Shown here one piece after another: positions 42,678 to 50,313 of a stretch of 64,000 nucleotides of DNA (the first letter of the stretch is position 1; each line of letters opens with the position of its first letter). This DNA comes from Bacteroidales bacterium. Lineage in GTDB: Bacteria > Bacteroidota > Bacteroidia > Bacteroidales > P3. The translations under genes and the position numbers were made by a program. The notes beneath the pieces were generated by a model. That model saw nothing but the letters and a program-made list of their open reading frames with translations. It did no database searches and was not told the origin of the DNA. The stretch covers positions 62,001-126,000 of the forward strand of contig JAFVBB010000018.1 in the NCBI GenBank assembly GCA_017480225.1, written 5' to 3'.

Positions 42678-45319
42678 AGAAGCTGCTGCTGATAGACGGC
42701 ATGGCTGCGGTATACAGGGCCTACTATGCCCTCAACCGCAATCCGCGCGTCAACTCGAAGGGCATGAACACCTCGTGTGTCCTTGGGTTCACCACCATGC
42801 TCTACGACCTGATCCGCACGCAAAGCCCCACGCACATAGGCGTGGCATTCGACCTGCCAAAGCCCACATTCCGCCACGAGATGTACAGTGAGTACAAGGC
42901 TGGGCGCGATGCCATGCCTGAAGAGATTCAGATAGGGTTGCCGTGGGTGAGGAAGATGATTGAGGCATTCCGAATTCCGATACTCACGTGCGAGGGTTTC
43001 GAGGCCGACGATGTTATAGGCACTTTGAGCCATGCCGCCGAGGTGGCAGGTTTCGATCAGGTGCTGATGGCAACACCCGACAAGGATTTTGCCCAGTTGG
43101 TGACCCCGTGCGTGAATGTGTACCGCTTTTCGCGCGGAAAAACGCCAGACACCATTATGGGTGTGGCCGAGGTAAGGGCAAAGTTTGATGTGGATGAGCC
43201 TAAGCAGGTGATAGATTTGCTTGGATTGTGGGGTGATGCGTCCGACAACATACCCGGCATTCCGGGGGTGGGGGAGAAGACAGCCAAGAAACTCGTGGCC
43301 CAGTTTGGCAGTGTGGAGAACATGGTGGCCCACGCTGAAGAAATCAAGAATGACAAGGTTCGCGCCCTGGTTGGCCAATATGCGGAGCAGGCTCTGTTCT
43401 CCAAGCAGTTGGCCACAATTCGCTTGGATGCCCCTATTGTTTTCGACGAGAAAGCATTGCAGTTGGAAGATCCTGATTATGCCACGCTGCGCCAGTTGTG
43501 TGACGAGCTGGAGTTCCGGCAATTTGCCAACAAGGTGTTCTCCGATTTGAGTGTGAACAACCCGGAAGTTGCCATGCGGTGGAAGGGTGGTTCGAAGCCT
43601 AAAGCCCAGCCCATACAGTCGGCACCCACATTGTTTGACGACACCGTGGCAGAGGAGGCTCCGCAGAGTGTGGCAAGTGGCACTCTCACTGCCGAGGTTC
43701 TGCGCGGAATTGTGGGCAAATCGGTGTCGGTTGTGATTGAGGGTGAAATGGTGGCACTTGCCACCGGAGCCGACAATGTGTGGGTGGCAAGGCTGGCCGA
43801 GGTCGACCTCACTCTTCTTGCCGCGGTGATGGAGGATAAGTCCACTACCAAGCTGTGCTTTGATTTGAAGGCACTGAAATACCGCCTGTCGTCCATGTCA
43901 TGTGTTGTCTGTGGCGAAGTCTTCGACGCACAGCTGGCGCATTACCTGCTTGATGCCGAGATGCGCCACTCGTTTGAGTTCGTGTCGTCGTCTATGTTAG
44001 GCTACGAGCCTGCCGACATTCAGGCGCGTGCTTCATCCCTCTGGAAGATGTACCCAATCATGACAGCCCGCCTTCACGACGCCGGTCTTTCCGACATCTA
44101 CTGCGAAGTAGAGCTGCCCTTGGTGGACGTTTTGGTTGATATGGAGCGCGAGGGTGTAAGAATTGACGTCGATGCCCTTCGCCAATATTCTGCACAGCTG
44201 GGTGCCGAGAGGCAATCAATCGAGGAACAGATCTATTCCCTGGCAGGCGTCAGGTTCAACATTGGCTCACCGAAGCAGTTGGGTGAGGTGCTATATGAGC
44301 GGCTGAAAGTCACAGACAAGCCGCCACGTACAGCCACCAAGCAGTACTCTACAGCCGAGGATGTACTGGCCAAACTCGCCGCCAGTCACCCCATTGTGCC
44401 TCTCATACTCGAATATCGCTCAATCTCGAAGTTGGTTGGAACCTACCTTGATTCGTTTCCGAAGCTTATTAACCACGCCGACCAGCGTCTGCATACCGAG
44501 TTCAACCAGACAGTCACCGCTACCGGTCGATTGTCTTCCTCCAATCCCAATCTGCAGAATATACCTGTGCGCACCGAACGAGGCCGCGAGATAAGGCGCG
44601 CCTTTGTGCCGCGCAACGATGACTACCTGCTGCTGGCTGCCGATTATTCTCAGATTGAGCTTCGCATCATAGCGGCACTTTCCCACGACGAGCACATGCT
44701 CAATGCCTTTGCCAGCCACTACGACATTCATGCTGCCACTGCCGCAAAGATATACCATTTGCCCATTGACCAGGTGAGCAAGGAGCAGCGTCGCAACGCC
44801 AAGAGTGTGAATTTTGGTATTGTATACGGCATCTCGTCATTCGGATTGAGTGAACAACTGGGCATCAGCCGCAAAGAGGCCTCTGCTTTGATTGATGAAT
44901 ACTTTGCCCAGTACCCGGACATTATGAGTTTCATAGAGCAGTGCAAGCAGTTCGCCCGCGAGCATGGCTACGCCCGCACACTGCTTGGTCGCCGCCGTTA
45001 CCTCCCCGACATTGGCAGCCGCAATGCCGCAGCCCGCTCATTCGCCGAGCGCAACGCTGTGAATATGCCCATACAAGGCACTTCTGCCGACATGATAAAG
45101 ATTGCCATGGTGCGTATTCACGAGCGTATGAAGAATGAGGGCATGAAGAGCCGTATGCTTCTGCAGGTGCACGACGAACTGGTCTTCGACATGTATCGTC
45201 CGGAGGAGTCTGTGCTGCGCGAGGTGGTTGAGTACGAGATGAAGAACGCCTTGCCTCTTGATGGCATAGACATAGAGGTGGGAATCGATGTCGGCAACAA
45301 CTGGCTTGAGGCTCACTAA
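42674..45319 (+). CDS. polA: DNA polymerase I, apparently without proofreading activity
   Basis: Removes primers and fills gaps. The 881 residues hold an intact 5'-nuclease domain (LLLIDGMAAVYRAYYAL, FEADDVIGTL, ATPDKDFAQL, GDASDNIPGIPGVGEKTA) and an intact polymerase domain: motif A AADYSQIELR (D657), motif B RRNAKSVNFGIVYG (K710) and motif C QVHDELVF (H833-D834-E835). The middle 3'-5' exonuclease domain (about 330-480) is degenerate. The DxE motif is absent, the segment that should read like NLKYD is DLKAL (397-401), and no YxxxD follows. Coupled to pdxA by a 4-bp overlap; murL starts 15 bp after its stop. Confidence 0.95.
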   Translation: MKKLLLIDGMAAVYRAYYALNRNPRVNSKGMNTSCVLGFTTMLYDLIRTQSPTHIGVAFDLPKPTFRHEMYSEYKAGRDAMPEEIQIGLPWVRKMIEAFRIPILTCEGFEADDVIGTLSHAAEVAGFDQVLMATPDKDFAQLVTPCVNVYRFSRGKTPDTIMGVAEVRAKFDVDEPKQVIDLLGLWGDASDNIPGIPGVGEKTAKKLVAQFGSVENMVAHAEEIKNDKVRALVGQYAEQALFSKQLATIRLDAPIVFDEKALQLEDPDYATLRQLCDELEFRQFANKVFSDLSVNNPEVAMRWKGGSKPKAQPIQSAPTLFDDTVAEEAPQSVASGTLTAEVLRGIVGKSVSVVIEGEMVALATGADNVWVARLAEVDLTLLAAVMEDKSTTKLCFDLKALKYRLSSMSCVVCGEVFDAQLAHYLLDAEMRHSFEFVSSSMLGYEPADIQARASSLWKMYPIMTARLHDAGLSDIYCEVELPLVDVLVDMEREGVRIDVDALRQYSAQLGAERQSIEEQIYSLAGVRFNIGSPKQLGEVLYERLKVTDKPPRTATKQYSTAEDVLAKLAASHPIVPLILEYRSISKLVGTYLDSFPKLINHADQRLHTEFNQTVTATGRLSSSNPNLQNIPVRTERGREIRRAFVPRNDDYLLLAADYSQIELRIIAALSHDEHMLNAFASHYDIHAATAAKIYHLPIDQVSKEQRRNAKSVNFGIVYGISSFGLSEQLGISRKEASALIDEYFAQYPDIMSFIEQCKQFAREHGYARTLLGRRRYLPDIGSRNAAARSFAERNAVNMPIQGTSADMIKIAMVRIHERMKNEGMKSRMLLQVHDELVFDMYRPEESVLREVVEYEMKNALPLDGIDIEVGIDVGNNWLEAH

Positions 45320-45334
45320 TGTAATTTTCCGTCA

Positions 45335-46789
45335 ATGAAAAATACAGAACTTCAACACGAGCATGTGGTGCAGCCTAATATGAGCGGGGATGACTCAACC
45401 GTCGCGATGTCGCAGGCGCGGTGTAACTCGACATGTCACACAAAAGATAACCAGCGACTCTTCGACACTCTGCGCCAGCGTCACTCTCGGTTCGACTACT
45501 GCGGCTATAGTTACTCGTGTGATGACGATGGCCTGCACCTGAGGTTCGATTTCAGGATCGACGAGATTGAGTTCCACCCTACAGCCACTATTGAAAACCG
45601 TCCGTTCCTTGATTTCAACTCCGCAAACTTGGATTTGCTGGTGTTTAACATCGGCATGGTTGAGTTGGTGAGCTACTGGAAGTGTGCCTGTCCGCCACAG
45701 GTTCGGGTGATGTGCGGCTCGCTCGATGCCGACAGCCTGGCATTTTGGCGCAAGCTGTTTTGGCATGGTTTAGGCGAGTTCTTCTACACCAACGGAATAA
45801 GTGCCGACATCGACAGTTTCATGAAGATAGAGTGCACTGGTATGCCGTTGCCCCAGGGTGCAAGGCACTGCCTGGCCGACGACTACCTTGTGCCGATTGG
45901 CGGCGGCAAGGATTCGGTAGTCAGCCTCGAGCTGCTCCGCCGTGCGGGGCGCAAGGTGAGGCCTCTTGTCATGAATCCGCGCGGCGCCACCATTGGTTGC
46001 GCCGCTGTCGCTGGCTTTCCGTTGGAGGAGGTGTTGGTGATTCGCCGCGCCATCGACCCGCAACTTTTGCGTCTCAACGCCGAGGGCTACCTAAACGGAC
46101 ACACGCCTTTCTCGGCCATGCTGGCTTTCTACACCCTGCTTGCCTCCGAGTTGGCTGGGGTGCGTAACATCGCCTTGAGCAATGAAAGCTCGGCCAACGA
46201 AAGCACTGTGCCTGGCAGCAGCGTGAACCATCAGTATTCGAAAAGCATTCAGTTCGAGGACGATTTCCGCCGCTACGCGGCATCAATGGGCGTGGAGAGC
46301 AATTATTTCTCGTTTCTTCGCCCACTCACCGAACTGCAAATCGCCTCTCTTTTCAGTCGCTTGGATTGCTATCACAGTGTTTTCCGGTCATGCAACGCAG
46401 GCAGCAAACAGGATGTGTGGTGCGGTCGTTGCGCCAAGTGCCTCTTTGCCTATATCATTCTGTCTCCGTTCATCGCCCCTGCAAGGCTGGCGCAGATATT
46501 CGGCAAGCCAATGCTCGACGACCTGTCGCTGCAACCAGAATTCGACGAGCTTGTCGGCAATGCGCCAACGAAGCCCTTCGAGTGTGTGGGCACAGTGAGC
46601 GAGGTGAGGCAGGCTTTGGCCATGGCTGTCAGCAGGTGGTATGGCGGCGACTTGCCGTTATTGCTGCGTGGCGTTGACGCCGCCTCGTGGCTATGCCCGC
46701 AAAGGCTCGACTGCATCGCATCCGAGGGCAACCTCAACGCTTTCGAGTTTGACTTATTGAGAAAAGCATGTTCAGAGAGAACCATTTGA
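45335..46789 (+). CDS. murL: UDP-MurNAc-L-Ala-L-Glu epimerase, MurL-like
   Basis: MurL, characterised in Xanthomonas oryzae, inverts the terminal L-Glu of UDP-MurNAc-L-Ala-L-Glu to D-Glu using ATP and Mg. This 484-residue protein shows what I recall as its signatures: VPIGGGKDSVVSLELLRRAG (187-206), GHTPFSAMLAF (255-265), SNESSANEST, VNHQYSKSIQFE (297-308), YFSFLRPLTELQIASLF (324-340) and a four-Cys-rich WCGRCAKCLFAYIILSPF (362-379). The first ~40 residues are poorly conserved and the true start may be Met16 or Met25. A MurD-type ligase overlaps its 3' end by 22 bp, which is the known MurL partner arrangement. Confidence 0.85.
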   Translation: MKNTELQHEHVVQPNMSGDDSTVAMSQARCNSTCHTKDNQRLFDTLRQRHSRFDYCGYSYSCDDDGLHLRFDFRIDEIEFHPTATIENRPFLDFNSANLDLLVFNIGMVELVSYWKCACPPQVRVMCGSLDADSLAFWRKLFWHGLGEFFYTNGISADIDSFMKIECTGMPLPQGARHCLADDYLVPIGGGKDSVVSLELLRRAGRKVRPLVMNPRGATIGCAAVAGFPLEEVLVIRRAIDPQLLRLNAEGYLNGHTPFSAMLAFYTLLASELAGVRNIALSNESSANESTVPGSSVNHQYSKSIQFEDDFRRYAASMGVESNYFSFLRPLTELQIASLFSRLDCYHSVFRSCNAGSKQDVWCGRCAKCLFAYIILSPFIAPARLAQIFGKPMLDDLSLQPEFDELVGNAPTKPFECVGTVSEVRQALAMAVSRWYGGDLPLLLRGVDAASWLCPQRLDCIASEGNLNAFEFDLLRKACSERTI

Positions 46790-48015
46790 GGCGACTGCTC
46801 GAGGGCAGGCGCATCCTGATTGCTGGCTATGGCCGCGAGGGTAGAAGTGCCGGACAAATTATCGGAAGGCTGCTTCCGGAGGCCAAGCCTGCCATTGCCG
46901 ATGGCAACGCACAGATTGCCGAACAGGCCGCCAAGGGCTACGACTTGATTATCAAAAGCCCGGGTGTGCCGCTCAGCGTTCTGGGCGGAGCGGCCAATGT
47001 AAGCTCGCTCACCGACCTCTTCCTGCAGGTCTATGCCGACCGTGTGGTTGGCGTCACCGGCACCAAGGGCAAGAGCACCACTGCCAGCCTGGTGCACCAT
47101 CTGCTGCCCGGAAGCCTGCTTGCCGGCAACATCGGCATACCTCTGTTCGACATCATCGACCGCCTGAACGCCGATTCTGTTGTGGTTGCCGAGTTGTCGT
47201 GCCATCAGCTCGAAGTGTTGCGCCATGGGCCTCGTGTGGGCGTGCTGCTCAATCTTTTCGAGGAGCACCTCGACCACTACGCGTCATACCACGACTACAA
47301 GATGGCCAAGATGCAGCTCGGTCTGCGGCAAGATGCCAATGGCCATCTGTTCTACTGCACCGACAACGACGAGCTTGCCTCCATGGTGCAGACGTTGCGC
47401 GGCAGCCTGCCCGCTTCTCTCCACCCCTACAGCCACTGTGAGGTCGACCCTGGCGAGGCCGAGGCGTTGCGCAAGTTGCCTCTGCCGGGAGCCCACAACC
47501 ATAGCAACGCGCTGGTGGCCCTGCGTGTGGCCAGGCTGGTGTCTGGCAAAAGCAATGAGGAGCTCGGCAATCTGATGGCTTCATTCAAAGGTTTAGCCCA
47601 CCGCCTTCAACCGCTTGGTTGCTACGCAGGTCTGCAGTGGTTCGATGACAGCATCTCAACCATCCCGGCGGCAACACTGGCAGCCTTGGGTTCACTGGGC
47701 AGGGTCGACACATTGATAGTCGGCGGAATGGACCGTGGCATAGACTACGCGCCGCTGGCCGACGCGCTGCGCGCCGGGGCTGTTGCCCGCGTGGCTTTTG
47801 TGGGCAAGGCTGGCAGTCGGGTGCTCGCACTTGTAGGCAAGCCGGAGTTCGACTACATTGTCGAGGACGACTACAGCGCCATTGTGCGCTGGTGCGCCGA
47901 CAGCACGCCCCGTGGGGGGACGGTGCTCCTGTCACCGGCAGCGGCAAGCTACGACGCGTTCCGCAACTTCGAGCACCGAGGCGACTACTTCCGTCAACAG
48001 ATTGAAAACTTGTAG
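46768..48015 (+). CDS. murD2: MurD2-type UDP-MurNAc-L-Ala-L-glutamate ligase
   Basis: A 415-residue Mur ligase that, with MurL beside it, should add L-Glu (not D-Glu) to UDP-MurNAc-L-Ala. The N-terminal Rossmann part (RILIAGYGREGRSAG) is followed by ATP-binding GVTGTKGKSTTASLV (K100, K102), the central-domain ELSCHQLEVL and NLFEEHLDHYASYHDY, and the C-terminal HRLQPLGCYAGLQWFDDSI. The P-loop reads GTKGKST rather than the GTNGKTT usual in MurD. The ATG at 46768 lies inside murL. The amidohydrolase gene starts 4 bp after its stop. Confidence 0.87.
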   Translation: MFRENHLRRLLEGRRILIAGYGREGRSAGQIIGRLLPEAKPAIADGNAQIAEQAAKGYDLIIKSPGVPLSVLGGAANVSSLTDLFLQVYADRVVGVTGTKGKSTTASLVHHLLPGSLLAGNIGIPLFDIIDRLNADSVVVAELSCHQLEVLRHGPRVGVLLNLFEEHLDHYASYHDYKMAKMQLGLRQDANGHLFYCTDNDELASMVQTLRGSLPASLHPYSHCEVDPGEAEALRKLPLPGAHNHSNALVALRVARLVSGKSNEELGNLMASFKGLAHRLQPLGCYAGLQWFDDSISTIPAATLAALGSLGRVDTLIVGGMDRGIDYAPLADALRAGAVARVAFVGKAGSRVLALVGKPEFDYIVEDDYSAIVRWCADSTPRGGTVLLSPAAASYDAFRNFEHRGDYFRQQIENL

Positions 48016-48019
48016 CATA

Positions 48020-49075
48020 ATGACCGACTACACCGCCCTGCGCCGCCAGCTGCACGACCACCCGCAGACTGCCGGAAACGAATGTTTCGCACACGACACC
48101 ATCGTCGCCCACCTTCAGTCCTTGTCGCCCACACACGTCTTCACCCATGTGGGTGGATGGGGAGTGGTGGCGGCATGGATCAGGGACCCCGGCAGGCCGG
48201 TGGTGGCTTTCCGGGCCGACACCGACGCCTTGCCGATAGGCCACCGCTGCGGTCACGACGGCCACACGGCCATCTTGATGCGCCTGGCCGAGCTGGTGGA
48301 CGGCGGCAGCGGCAACGCGCTGCTGCTGTGGCAACCGGCTGAGGAGACATGGCAGGGGGCTCTCGCCGTGATTGAGAGCGGAGTGCTCCAGCGCTTCGAC
48401 ATCAAAGCTATCTATGGGCTGCACAACATTCCTGGCTACCCCCTGGGCACCGTGTTGCTGCGGCAAGGCACCTTTGCGGCTGCCTCGACGGGCATCGTGT
48501 GCCGTATGAAGGGTGTTGTCACCCATGCCTCGACCCCCGAGCTGGGACGCAATCCGGCCCTTGCTGTGGCCGCGATGGTCAACGCACTGGCAGCAATGGA
48601 CAGCCCTGGCGACGAGGCTTTCAGGCAGTGCACCCCCATCTGCATACGCATGGGCGAGCCCGCTTTCGGCACCTCGGCTGGCGAGGCGGAGGTGATGTAC
48701 ACCCTGCGGGCGTTCAGCAACAGCACTATGCAGGCATTGCTGGCCGATGTGCGCGACCTTGTCGAGCGCAGGCTGGCCAGCGACTACGGCCTCGATTGCC
48801 AGTTGTCGCTTGTCGAGCCCTTCCGTGCTGTGGAGAACAGCGCGGAGCACGTGGCAAAAATAGAGCAAGCGGCCCTGTGCGAGTCGCTTGCGGTAAGTTA
48901 TCTTTCCCGGCCCATGCGCTGGAGCGAGGACTTTGCCGAGTACCTCGTGCGCTGGCCAGGCGCTTTCTTCGGAGTGGGCAGCGGAGAGCTGCAGCCAGAG
49001 CTGCACAACCCTGCCTACGACTTCCCCGACGCCATTATTGAGCTGACTTCAAGAGTGTTGGCGAGGATGGTGTAG
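48020..49075 (+). CDS. M20-family amidohydrolase
   Basis: A 351-residue metal-dependent amidohydrolase of the IAA-amino-acid hydrolase/N-acyl-amino-acid deacylase group. Metal sites: RCGHDGHTAI, PAEETWQGA (catalytic Glu), and GLHNIPG; C-terminal His in ELHNPAYDFPD. The substrate is unknown. The start at 48020 lies 4 bp after murD2, so it is likely in the same transcript; a role in peptide or cell-wall fragment metabolism is possible but unproven. Its 3' end overlaps the converging LEA-type gene by 41 bp. Confidence 0.87.
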   Translation: MTDYTALRRQLHDHPQTAGNECFAHDTIVAHLQSLSPTHVFTHVGGWGVVAAWIRDPGRPVVAFRADTDALPIGHRCGHDGHTAILMRLAELVDGGSGNALLLWQPAEETWQGALAVIESGVLQRFDIKAIYGLHNIPGYPLGTVLLRQGTFAAASTGIVCRMKGVVTHASTPELGRNPALAVAAMVNALAAMDSPGDEAFRQCTPICIRMGEPAFGTSAGEAEVMYTLRAFSNSTMQALLADVRDLVERRLASDYGLDCQLSLVEPFRAVENSAEHVAKIEQAALCESLAVSYLSRPMRWSEDFAEYLVRWPGAFFGVGSGELQPELHNPAYDFPDAIIELTSRVLARMV

Positions 49076-49682
49076 AGGGGGTTGTGGTGGTGCCGGTCTT
49101 CTTCTCCAGTTTGATGTAGTCGGGGAAGGGCACCGTGGCCGTGCCGACGCTCATGCTGGGCTTCACCCTCAAGCCTACCTTCGACGACACACCCTCGCTG
49201 GTGAAACTGCTGGCGAAGGTCTTCAACGCGTCGATGCCCTGCTTCGAAAAGAGGTCGGCCAAGTCGGCACTCACACCCAGCGGCACGGTGGTGGTGGCGC
49301 TGGGCTTGATGGTGTAGCCCTGGCTGTTGACGCCGCTGGCCAGGTCGGTGCCGTCGATGGCCAAAATCCAGTCGAGGGCGGTCATGGCCGCCTTGGTGGA
49401 GGTGGGGTTGGTGATGTCGACGTTGACGTCCATGCCCAGAGGCACCTTCTTGCTGTTGTAGGCGGCAACGAGCTTCAGCACGTCGGCGGCGGTGAGATTG
49501 CCATTCGTGACGTTCTTCACGTTGACGCCGGCCACGGTCACGTTGCTGACGTTCTTAAGGCTGAAATCACAGTTTACCAAATTGGCAACACTGACAAACT
49601 GGTCGGCGACCTGATTGAGCATGTCGCACGAATTGAGCAGGAATGTTCCTGCAAGCGCAAGCGCTAATGTTATCTTTTTCAT
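49035..49682 (-). CDS. LEA_2/WHy-domain lipoprotein
   Basis: A 215-residue lipoprotein with signal peptide and lipobox (LLNSC, Cys about 19). Residues ~40-180 read as a LEA14-like beta-sandwich: LKNVSNVTVAGVNVKNVTNG, VNVDITNPTSTKAAMTALDW, LASGVNSQGYTIKPSATTTV. Family members bind or shield envelope components; function is unknown in Bacteroidales. The tail is Thr/Ser/Pro-rich. A perfect promoter ends only 4 bp before the ATG, so the mRNA may be leaderless. Its end overlaps the amidohydrolase gene. Confidence 0.82.
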   Translation of the reverse strand: MKKITLALALAGTFLLNSCDMLNQVADQFVSVANLVNCDFSLKNVSNVTVAGVNVKNVTNGNLTAADVLKLVAAYNSKKVPLGMDVNVDITNPTSTKAAMTALDWILAIDGTDLASGVNSQGYTIKPSATTTVPLGVSADLADLFSKQGIDALKTFASSFTSEGVSSKVGLRVKPSMSVGTATVPFPDYIKLEKKTGTTTTPSTPSSPTLLKSAQ

Positions 49683-49686
49683 GCTG

Positions 49687-49717
49687 CAAAGTTACACCTT
49701 TTTTCACCGCTGGCAAA
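49687..49717 (-). promoter_or_regulatory. Promoter of the LEA-type lipoprotein gene
   Basis: TTTG (49717-49714) and TAACTTTG (49694-49687) on the minus strand with a 19-bp spacer are an exact Bacteroidota promoter. The start codon is at 49682, so transcription would begin at or next to the ATG. Confidence 0.85.
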
Positions 49718-50034
49718 ATTAATTTTTCAACATTGTGTTATCGGTGATTATTTTATGTTGATTTCCAGTTTGTATGCGATTTCTTTTTATGCTTCACTTT
49801 AATTGTCGGCATTCCGGAAAGTCTTTCTGTAGCCTTTCCCGGCTGGAATGCACATCTTTCTGTGCTGTCTGGCATGGGAACGGCTTTGATGTGGCGCGCC
49901 CCTGGCCGCAATACGAGTTGAATATTGTCATATTATTGGTATTCAGTGTTTTGTAATGCCTGAATACTGGGTCATAAACTGTCCAAAATTTAACCCCTGC
50001 ATAAAATACTGCAAATCAGCCTAAAGGATAGACC

Positions 50035-50122
50035 AACTCCTACTCAACTCCTACTCATCTACTACTCATCGCCTACCCAACTGGTACTTTTGTAGGCGAT
50101 GAGTAGTAGAAGAATAGATGAT
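50035..50122. repeat. Family B palindrome, copy 3
   Basis: Left arm: AACTCCTACTC twice, ATCTACTACTC, ATCGCCTAC (three 11-bp units and one of 9), preceded by TAGACC. A 15-nt loop follows, then GTAGGCGAT (perfect pairing over 9 bp), GAGTAGTAGAA (10 of 11) and GAATAGATGAT (7 of 11). It lies between divergent genes. Confidence 0.92.
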
Positions 50123-50313
50123 TACATGTTGTTGACTTTGCCTTGATGCCACTGCATGACGGGCACAGTATCTGTTGTATTGGTTTAATTAATTGATGTA
50201 ATATGCTGATATGAATATTATGCTGAAAATATTCTGTTAAAATTTACGCTTGCAAATAATAATGTAGTGCGGCTTGCGTTAATGGGAGGACTGAATGTAG
50301 AACCCACAATGGC

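Larger units (their letters stand above)
49683..50313. other. 631-bp divergent intergenic region with one family B palindrome
   Basis: AT-rich gap between the LEA-type lipoprotein gene and sprE. It holds the LEA promoter at the left edge, the family B palindrome at 50035-50122, and a very AT-rich block at about 50185-50275. A 60-codon open frame at 49774-49956 has no coding character. No sprE promoter of the TTTG/TAnnTTTG type is evident. Confidence 0.7.

Noticed and set aside
49774-49956. 60-codon open frame between the LEA lipoprotein gene and sprE
   Set aside because: Low coding character and no recognisable start signal.
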